From: Lytechinus pictus | Taxonomy: Eukaryota; Echinodermata; Echinoidea; Temnopleuroida; Toxopneustidae | Direction of reading: 5' to 3' | Length of the DNA stretch: 64,000 nucleotides | Assembly: GCF_037042905.1 (NCBI RefSeq) | Contig: NC_087249.1 | Span: forward strand, 9,730,001 to 9,794,000 | Shown here: in pieces, positions 22,701 through 30,431 of the stretch | Layout of the letters: each line of letters begins with the position of its first letter | Position numbering within the stretch: position 1 is the first letter of the stretch | Notes under the pieces: model-generated | Database searches by the model: none | Told to the model about the DNA's origin: nothing | What the model saw: only the letters and a program-made list of their open reading frames with translations | Program-made: the position numbers and the translations under genes

Positions 22701-24801
22701 TCATTTTTTCTCTTTATTTCTTTCTCTCTCATTTACAATGGTTTCTGAACCTTGAATGAACTTGAAAGGCTTCTCAATGAGAAAATAATCACTGGTAAGC
22801 AACCATATCTTAGTCAAGTCTTATTTAAAAAAAAATATGTATCTAAATATAACATGACACATCTTGGATTCAACCTAACTCTCAAATCACATCCCATCAA
22901 TGTGGCATGCAAAATAAACAAAATAAATCAACGATTTAACATTATCTTCAATGCAATATAATCATGTATTAAAATCAGATATTTCTCTTTGGAAATGGGG
23001 AAAGGTGATAAGCAAAGTACCGGTAACTATTTTTGTTTGATATTTCTTTTCTCATTAAGAATTTGTTATGTGGGCCAAAATAAAATTGAGAATGACAAGT
23101 GTGCTTGAAATTAAATTTATGAAAGGCAGATTGGCTTTCAAATTTAACCTAAAGGTTGAGAAGCACTGATCTGGATTACTCTAGTATTGCTTTAACATAT
23201 CCTGTCCATTAAAAGACCAAGATCCAGCCAAATCGCTTTCTTTGTGACCACTGAGTGGTCTTAATAGACAGGTTTCCCTGCAATTACCGATCAGGGTTTC
23301 CAAGGAGCAGATGAAACTGTTCAATCAGCAGTGAAATAAGTGAGCATGTACTACAGAGCCTGTCCATAAAGACCAAGTTCCAACCAAAACCACTTTTCTT
23401 GTGACCATTGAGTGGTCTTTATAGACAGGATTCACTGCATTTACCAATCAATGTCGCCAAGGAGCAGTGTGGAACGGTTGGAGTGAATTCAAGATTGATC
23501 ACATGACCCTGTTCCTCTGTCTCAAGTGCTGCTACAGTGACTCCGTCCTCGTAGACCACCTCCAACTCTTCAAGGGTGTTTGGTTTCTCGGGGTCTTGGA
23601 TGTCTCGGATGATGTCTGCAAGATGAAGAAGGATCAGCAAAAATTTTAAAAGATTGACGATTACCTGTCATTGTAATTGATCTCTATATCACTGTATACT
23701 GGTAGTACTACAGCACAATTCTGAATCTTAAAGCTTGTTCGAGTCATTTCCTTGCAAATTTAATATTATTATGACACCCATCTCTGCAAGATTAAAGTTA
23801 TCGGTACTTTGTCAAAGGTTGCAAAACAGGCACTCCATGAAGAATGTTCTGGTTGTCTTATCAATGCCACGAAAATACTAACCCAAGTGTTTAACTTGGT
23901 ACTTCTTCATAATTATGAGGTGTTGTCGCTCAGGGGAGTCTCGGGACTTTGCACTATGAGGTCTGGGGTTCAAATCCCACTGCAACACTTGCAAACTTTG
24001 GCAAGGCGTTTATCAACATTTAACACTCTCCATCCAGTAAAAAGAAATTCCTTGAATGTTTGAGCGCCTGATCAGGTTAGCTGTGCTAAAGCTGGAGTAA
24101 CAGTATGCAGCGCACCCTGACAAAGAGTTTAATGAAAAAATACTAGAAAAAAATAAAAAACAGAAGTGCAGTTTTGAAGAAAATCCACAAAGATTAGAAA
24201 CTTATTAGAATTTTTAAGTTTTTGATTAGTGACATCATACCAACAGCTGCCCCATATGTTGTGTTATGAAAAATGCATAAATTTCAATTTTTTTATTTTT
24301 CATGATGACTAATTTTTTTTTTGCTTCCAGGAGTGGGTGTGGAATGATTTGTCTGTTGATATACTGAAGGCACAGTAACCATTTTAATTTTTTAGAAAAC
24401 ATTTCATTGATTTTATTACTTCACGATTTATTAGGAAGCTGCTTGCACATGACGTCACAAATTAAAAAAAAAATCAAGCTACCAATAATTTTTTTACTCT
24501 TTGGATTTTCCTCAAACCTTCACACATAGTTTTTCCTGCTATGTTTACAATAAACTTTCCATCAGAGTGAACTTCCCCTGTATGGACTATATAAATGTTA
24601 TGATTATTAATTTTCAATTTTAGATAAATGACCCTCACCATAGATATCAAGGGCCATGCCATCAAGCTCTTCTTGCGTGGTCCAGCTGGGACATGGTGGA
24701 GGTTTAGACGGTTCCATCTTCTTCTCTTCCATCGTCTCACCAGGACCACCCTGGAGAAACACCTTAAGCAGGTACACACCACTCAGAAATGTCATCAGCA
24801 T
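19603..24801 (-). CDS. CIAO2A: CIAO2A (FAM96A) gene, cytosolic Fe-S assembly component 2A, five coding exons
   Basis: MIP18/DUF59-family adaptor of the cytosolic iron-sulfur protein assembly targeting complex; in mammals CIAO2A works with CIAO1 and supports IRP1. Joining - strand exons 24801-24639, 23615-23445, 22458-22409, 21270-21225 and 19703-19603 gives 531 nt, or 176 residues. Intron phases are 1, 1, 0, 1, all with GT-AG ends. Hallmarks in order: [35 protein letters not shown] (with the conserved reactive Cys), [17 protein letters not shown], and [19 protein letters not shown]. The [12 protein letters not shown] and AAMENPN words favour CIAO2A over CIAO2B. The gene converges on COX5A. 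Start alternatives are given under exon 1. Confidence 0.95.
19709..20095. repeat. Three-copy tandem repeat abutting CIAO2A exon 5
   Basis: ACCAAAGGGCATGA recurs at 19732, 19869 and 19996 (periods 137 and 127). Each copy also has a TACACCTTG(A/G)AGTT-like phrase and a TTACTGA..ACATTAAT-like phrase. It lies in the last CIAO2A intron and reaches the branch point and pyrimidine-tract zone. Confidence 0.8.
20608..20755. mobile_element. Short foldback MITE, CCAGGGTCCCGTTG ends
   Basis: CCAGGGTCCCGTTG and its exact complement bracket 148 bp. Inner segments also pair (TAACTTTGCCATCCA against TGGATGGCAAAGTTA). A related element is at 51044-51203. Confidence 0.85.
21225..21270 (-). CDS. CIAO2A: CIAO2A coding exon 4 (46 nt)
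   Basis: Encodes [15 protein letters not shown] and one further base, between the acceptor ..GATACAG and the donor GTAAGT. Matches the family's EGTHSTEE strand. Confidence 0.93.
21572..22361. mobile_element. Tc1/mariner-like foldback MITE with arms over 200 bp
   Basis: TA + CAGTGCGTCCCACAAAAAA at the left and its complement at the right, flanked by TA. The arms pair for well over 200 bp, as in ATTTGGAGAAAGGATACCAA against its near complement TTGGTATCCTCTTCAAAT. No transposase ORF. It lies in the intron between CIAO2A exons 3 and 4. Confidence 0.9.
22409..22458 (-). CDS. CIAO2A: CIAO2A coding exon 3 (50 nt)
   Basis: Encodes [16 protein letters not shown] between the acceptor ..ATACTAG and the donor GTAAAAC. 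It supplies exactly the stretch missing between exons 2 and 4 and restores phase 0. Its right splice neighbour lies only 47 bp from the 21572-22361 transposon. Confidence 0.93.
22678..22690. repeat. Poly-C tract within a pyrimidine-rich stretch
   Basis: A C-run in CIAO2A intron 2, flanked by C/T-rich DNA. Confidence 0.7.
23201..23482. repeat. Tandem duplication of the CIAO2A exon 2 end plus hairpin
   Basis: CCTGTCCATTAAAAGACCAA (23201) and CCTGTCCATAAAGACCAA (23359) begin two copies about 158 bp apart. Each continues through GTGACCA(C/T)TGAGTGGTCTT, TAGACAGG, a TTACC-type splice donor (on the - strand) and CAAGGAGCAG. The right copy contains the true exon 2 end; the left copy is a degenerate image. 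CCTGTC..AAAGACCA and TGGTCTT..GACAGG form a hairpin within each copy. Confidence 0.8.
23445..23615 (-). CDS. CIAO2A: CIAO2A coding exon 2
   Basis: The acceptor TTCATCTTGCAG precedes it and the donor GTAAAT follows. It encodes [19 protein letters not shown] through [14 protein letters not shown], including the invariant HCS cysteine. Entry and exit are both phase 1. The last 45 bases and the adjoining intron are duplicated in degenerate form at 23201-23322. Confidence 0.95.
23915..24120 (+). repeat. tRNA-derived SINE
   Basis: Box A-like TGTCGCTCAGGGG (23924) and box B GGTTCAAATCC (23967-23977), followed by a body with TTTGGCAAGGCGTTTATC and ACACTCTCCATCCAG. This is a typical SINE layout. It lies in CIAO2A intron 1. 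Confidence 0.7.
24639..24801 (-). CDS. CIAO2A: CIAO2A coding exon 1
   Basis: The ATG at 24801 is the first after an in-frame TGA five codons upstream. It adds a 23-residue hydrophobic leader ([18 protein letters not shown]) before the MEEKK that begins the conserved part. The ATG at 24732 would give a 153-residue protein without the leader. Human CIAO2A also has a hydrophobic N-terminal extension before MEEK, which favours the longer form. The exon ends one base into a codon at the donor GTGAGG. A CTGTTTTGCAG acceptor on the - strand near 24938 suggests a further 5' UTR intron. Confidence 0.88.
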
Positions 24802-24929
24802 TGGTCTCGGCTGTCAGGCTCAATCTTATTTTCAGTCTTAGGGGAAATCTTGATGAATATTGACGGGGAGCATTGATGATGCGGTTGGAATTCGAGGCAA
24901 AGATGTTTCATTCAAGGGTCTGTCTGTCT

Positions 24930-25421
24930 GTCTACTGCAAAACAGAATGAATAAATAACACTTGGTTGAATGAGGAAAGAAATGATTCAGACAGATTACA
25001 TGATAAGGTTAAACAAGATGTTAAAGAACCAAATTTTATAATAAATCAAGAGAGATCATTATCAGTAATTATCAAAATTTAATTCCAGATATAGCCTCAG
25101 AATTGCCCATATTTTATTTTGTGTCTTATTACGTTATGTAGATCTACAATCCTTTTTTAAAAACTATTTATCAGTGCATAACCCATTTAGTTACAGCAAA
25201 CAGCAAGAATCCTGTCTGTGACTGTGTACGAGTTAAATAAAACTTTGGAAATTAACGCGACAAACAGAAAATTAGGTCTAACGTTAGGCTTAAGTTAACC
25301 TAGACCAAAAGCTTCGCTCTCTGTTATGTTGGTTGTTCCGCTGAACTCTGTTGGCTCCACTCACCAAATTACAGAGACTGAAGTTCTAGCTCGATCTGTA
25401 CAGGGAATCAATGGCCATATG
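24930..25421. other. Region upstream of CIAO2A exon 1
   Basis: A - strand acceptor-like TTTTGCAG near 24938 suggests that the transcript begins further right. No TATA box or clear CpG island was identified. Confidence 0.3.
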
Positions 25422-26506
25422 CAGTCAGTCCGCAAGCCCCTGTGTTAATGAGCAAATGAGCAAGATTTATCCAAGTCCTCTCGTGGCTGAATTCATGTCC
25501 CTGCAAAATCTTGTGAATTGTGAGACTTTCTTTCTCAAAGAATTTAACCACTTTCTCCTGGAGTAATATTGATTATTTTTGTACCATGGGCAAGAGTAAA
25601 TGTTACTCTTTTATATTAGTCATTTCTTTTGAACGAAATATTTTGATAAATAAGTGAATTTTTTACCTGAAAAGATGCATCAAACAAAATTTTCTTCCTC
25701 TGTTTTCACTTGCAAATTGTGCAACATTTTGTGTTTTAGGCACCAACATTATTCATATCATCAGAAAGCTCAAACTCTATACTTTCTTACAATGTCACTC
25801 TTGATATGGGGCATCTTTTAGATGGGTCAGCAGCCAGCTTTTTCCATCAAGATGCAAGACGAGATTTCTGAAATTTCTGAGTAACATAAAATCCAGAGTT
25901 CTGATTGGCTGAATACTGTTTTCAAAACAAACAGGCGCGGGTAATTTGAAGAGATTACCACATGGTGAGTGTGACCTTGCAGAGGCCCAGTGTGGGGAAC
26001 ATTGGAATTTGCGTGGGTGTGTGGTCTCTATGACCAATCAAGAGCGCAGTATTCTTGTTTTTGAGCTGCAAAATGTACTTGGCCTATGAAAAGCTGGCTG
26101 CTGACCCATCTAAAATACATCTTCTTATAAAAATTATATCATATTAAAGCTTAGACCTTCAGCTTTATCATGATCTAAAAATAATTTGTGCCCAAACAGA
26201 AATTAAGTGTGAAAACAACAACTTTTGTTGCATGAAAAAAAATATTTTGTTTCATGTTTTAGATCAAAAGTTTTTCCTATATTACAACATTCTTTTAAAA
26301 ATCCAAACACATGACCTGAAAGAATGATTCTTCTTCTTTACAAACATACCAAAAACATGAAATTTGGTCAATATTTAGAGCAGCAATGGCCGAATAAAAA
26401 GAGGTGTTTTGGTTCGCACCAAGCTCATTAACTATGCAAAAACCCTCTAGTCATGAATATCACTTGGATAAAAGAAGCTACTTTTTCAGGGCTTGCGGAC
26501 TGACTG
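25422..26506. mobile_element. Foldback DNA element flanked by TATG
   Basis: CAGTCAGTCCGCAAGCCC at the left end is the exact complement of the right end; TATG flanks both sides (25418-25421 and 26507-26510). A second inverted pair lies deeper: TTTTAGATGGGTCAGCAGCC near 25815 and its complement near 26095. 1085 bp with no transposase frame. Confidence 0.85.
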
Positions 26507-26989
26507 TATGTTTATGTATTAAGTTCGGATAAAACAGGGAAGAGATTTTGCGCGACAGCCGAAGGAAGTCACTATTTTTTCCCCTTTTAGTTTTAAGTTT
26601 ATTTTTCCCCGTTTTGGTGCATTTCAGGCCCCCCCAAAAATCTTTATTTTGGTACAGTTCTTTTTATATATTTTTATGAAATAAAGACAAAAATCGATGA
26701 GCCCCGTCGGTAGGATTTTGCATTGTTAACCCCCTAATGGTGGATGCACGATAGTGAGCTGTCTGTGAACGAGGAGAAATATATCTTTTTTTAAATGTTA
26801 AAAAAACTCCTCGAAACAGACGGCTGCCAGCTGTCTATAGTAAAAAGTTTATAGAGTCTACTGTCACTTCTACTCTGAGTACCAATGTGGTCAAACATAA
26901 CAGTATTAACCTTATATGCTAAAATAGATACACCAAATTCAGCCCAAAAATGTGGTCCCGATGCCTCCAGCCATTAAAGTATTAAAACT

Positions 26990-29560
26990 AGACTGAACTT
27001 CGCAAATAGCGTTCGTCGCGTGAGGGCGTATGTCACCGCAAAGGATCACGGGAATGAAAAGGGAGCAAACGCGAAATTGGCTTTCGGGAAGCCATACAAC
27101 GCCATATGTTTTGTGTAGTGTCACTCAAAATCCAGGCTTTTTTAAAAGTTTGATTTCTTAGTATTGAAATTATTTTGGATACTTGAATGTGGATTTATAG
27201 AACAATCTTTGTAACATGATTGCACAGCGAAAGTATGAACTCAATGCTCACCGAATTTTCCAAGTTTTCTGGGGCTAAATTTGGGAAGATTTTGTGGGAA
27301 AAGTGAGCATGGTGATTGCTGGTCAATGCTATCGACTTTAGAAAAGAGCACGTCGGCGATCCGGAGAGAGCCTGAGGCTATTTTTTTCAATTAAAGAATA
27401 TTGATGAGAATCATAATGTAGATCATAATAATTATATCTTATCTCCATAACTAGTAGATTTAGCAAGTTTTTGTTATTTTGGAGGAAATATAGTCCTTAA
27501 AAATCAGGCTTTTGAGTTTGATCATTACAAGATCTAGTACTAGAGGGGGGGGGGTGAGACTTGAGGATCGAATGGCCGCGAGACCAAATATCAAGTATAT
27601 TAAAAATAAGCTAGTGAGTATAAATGTATATATATAATATACATATTAAGAAATACATATAAATAGGCCTATGACATGCAGCATAAAGATTAAATAAATC
27701 CCTGTATTTAAAACATTTTTGGATGCCGTATAGGCCCTAGTATTCTTCATGGTCTCCCTCTAACCTCTCTGTAATTTTATTTTGTCTGTCTGAAATTAAG
27801 CAGCTGATGGATATTTAATTTATATAAATGATGTATATTCCATTGTTTTAATAAAACAAATATTATTTCAAAATTTCCATCTTCATTTAATTTCATCGCA
27901 TTCAGTCACTAATTACTTCTCTCACATCAGATCACCTTTTTCATTTCATTTTTTTTCTACTTATTTTTCTCTCAACTTTCATCTATTCTCACATTTTTTA
28001 AATATTTAATTCATTATTTTGTATTTGCAGTATTATCAAATCTTGGGACCAGGCCACTAATAAAAAAAACGGCCATGATCCTGAATTACATGCAATAATT
28101 GTGTATCTGTGGAGAGAAAAAGAAAACACAGCTTGGTTAATATCTGAATAAAATCATGATTGAGATAATTATTCATGAAACATGTATTCTTGACAATCGA
28201 TTGATATATTACTAAAATATATAACTAGAATAAAGTAATCAAATCTAGTATTGCAGAGATTGTTTTATTGATCATCATTTTATTATTTTCCTTGGAATTC
28301 CGGGACTTTCCTCCACTGCCTCGCCGACGTACACTGTCTAGTGAGCTAGTGAGTATAAATGTATATATATAATATACATATTAAGAAATACATATAAATA
28401 GACCTATGACATGCAGCATAAAGATTAAATAAATCCCTGTATTTAAAACATTTTTGGATGCCGTATAGGCCCTAGTATTCTTCATGGTCTCCCTCTAACC
28501 TCTCTGTAATTTTATTTTGTCTGTCTGAAATTAAGCAGCTGATGGATATTTAATTTATATAAATGATGTATATTCCATTGTTTTAATAAAACAAATATTA
28601 TTTCAAAATTTCCATCTTCATTTAATTTCATCGCATTCAGTCACTAATTACTTCTCTCACATCAGATCACCTTTTTCATTTCATTTTTTTTCTACTTATT
28701 TTTCTCTCAACTTTCATCTATTCTCACATTTTTTAAATATTTAATTCATTATTTTGTATTTGCAGTATTATCAAATCTTGGGACCAGGCCACTAATAAAA
28801 AAAACGGCCATGATCCTGAATTACATGCAATAATTGTGTATCTGTGGAGAGAAAAAGAAAACACAGCTTGGTTAATATCTGAATAAAATCATGATTGAGA
28901 TAATTATTCATGAAACATGTATTCTTGACAATCGATTGATATATTACTAAAATATATAACTAGAATAAAGTAATCAAATCTAGTATTGCAGAGATTGTTT
29001 TATTGATCATCATTTTATTATTTTCCTTGGAATTCCGGGACTTTCCTCCACTGCCTCGCCGACGTACACTGTCCCTGAGCTGGGCCGAGAGTGCCCGCAT
29101 TGGCAGCCGCAGTCCGTGCATACATTACAAGCGCACTTTGCACAGCTCAGAATACGCACAGACACTGAGACAGTGCGCGAAAATTAAATAAAATTGCACT
29201 TGTCTTCATAAGATCTGTGGTAATTCTTGCAGCTATAGACAGCACATCCATCTCTGTCACCCATAATTAAGAAGAAAAGTGATGTTAGACTCTGGAACAA
29301 ATATGACGAGGCGTTTACTGGAAGTTAGCAAAATGTCGAGGTTTATACTAATGCCAACCTCGCAATACGTGTGAGTGGCAAAATGTTGTTGTTGCCTGCA
29401 GGCGTCGATCGTATTTTCAATTTTGATACATTAAATGGAAATCGTACACTTTATTGTCGGCTGCTTGCGTTCGCATGGTAGCATCCGGACAATGGCGGCG
29501 CTATTGCTCCCTTTTCGATCCCATGATCCTTTGCGTGAATCTATTTGCGATAAGGTCTAT
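26990..29560. other. Possible large inverted-end element containing the tandem duplication
   Basis: TTCGCAAATAG..CGCAAAGGATCACGGG..GAAAAGGGAGCAA near 26995-27070 reappears as its complement at about 29496-29553 (TTGCTCCCTTTTCGATCCC..). The pairing is imperfect and I see no transposase, so an element is only one reading. No gene is supported inside. Confidence 0.35.
27609..29073 (+). repeat. Tandem duplication of about 730 bp, nearly identical copies
   Basis: 27609-28338 and 28344-29073 are separated by 735 bp start to start. I found one difference by eye (AGGCCTATG against AGACCTATG near 27667 and 28402). The unit starts at AGCTAGTGAGTATAAATG and ends at GACGTACACTGTC; a 5-bp TAGTG lies at the junction. 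It contains no recognisable gene. Confidence 0.93.
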
Positions 29561-29794
29561 CGAAGCACTGCCACTGTTAGTGTTACTTAGTGTGACTCAA
29601 CATCTAGTATACTGGTATAAAAAAGCCCCAACGTCTTTTTCAATGAATGGGACTAAGATTTAAGAAAAGTATTCGTAGCGGCTATCGATCATTCCCCAAT
29701 CAAAGTCCAGATATATTAACGTGAGAGTCTTCATAATTACTATAAATTCTAAAATCCCTTACACTTTTCAATTTCTATCCATGACTTTCTCAGT

Positions 29795-30059
29795 GACAGA
29801 CTTGAAGAGAGAGGGCGCCATCGCCACCGTCGGACGTAACTTCTGGGAGCTCCGGCCTAAAGTTGTAAATATTCACTTAAATCTTGTCAATCCTGTTATC
29901 TTAGTATATTCTGTTGACATACATTCAAATTTAATGATTAATTCTATGCTCTGTTGTATATATTTTTAGTCATGTCTTGCTAAAAAGTAGGAAATAAGGG
30001 CCTCCCCTCGACCACTAAAACATCAATAGCAAACCCATGTAGTGTATTGCGTATCGTAT
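29795..30059 (+). mobile_element. Probable 5' UTR segment of the interrupted LINE
   Basis: Starts near GAGAGAGGGCGCCATCGCC and runs to the GTAT at which the gypsy element inserted. It is assigned to the LINE because the LINE's open frame resumes directly after the other end of the gypsy element. The exact 5' end is not determined. Confidence 0.45.
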
Positions 30060-30397
30060 TGTAGCGCCTGAAGGTTCTAACGTAGAGGGCGCAGAAAGGA
30101 GAAAAATACGAAGAGGAAACGAACGGAAGACAGATAGAAGATCGGGAGAGATACAAGAATTGTAATCCAGATTAATCGGTAAATTGCCCTATATAATCAG
30201 TTATTATTGTTCATGATTGGATTGTTGAATACTTACTAAATAAATGTTGTTAATGTGAATGAACGGCATCACAGAAGGATTCTTATTTTAGCGTGAATCA
30301 ATGGTGTGTGATTGACGTATACGTGAGTTCAGTGAGAGCTACATTGAAGCACACGGAGAAGAAGATTTGGCGAGATTTGAGTGTGGGGAGCGTTACA
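30060..30397 (+). repeat. 5' LTR (338 bp)
   Basis: Begins TGTAGCGCC and ends GCGTTACA (TG..CA). Contains CCTATATAAT (TATA-like), AATAAA near 30238 and a GTGAGT 5' splice-site consensus at 30323-30328. Confidence 0.95.
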
Positions 30398-30398
30398 T

Positions 30399-30416
30399 TG
30401 GTGGCAGTCGCGGGAT
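30399..30416 (+). promoter_or_regulatory. Primer-binding site
   Basis: TGGTGGCAGTCGCGGGA starts one base after the LTR. TGG pairs with the CCA end of a tRNA, and the rest resembles the complement of the 3' end of a tRNA-Leu. The identity of the tRNA is tentative. Confidence 0.65.
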
Positions 30417-30431
30417 AATTCTAGACGAATT

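Noticed and set aside
24474-24876. Other open frames overlapping CIAO2A exon 1 on both strands
   Set aside because: Shadows. Only the frame encoding MEEKK..ALDIY joins exon 2 in phase and matches the family.
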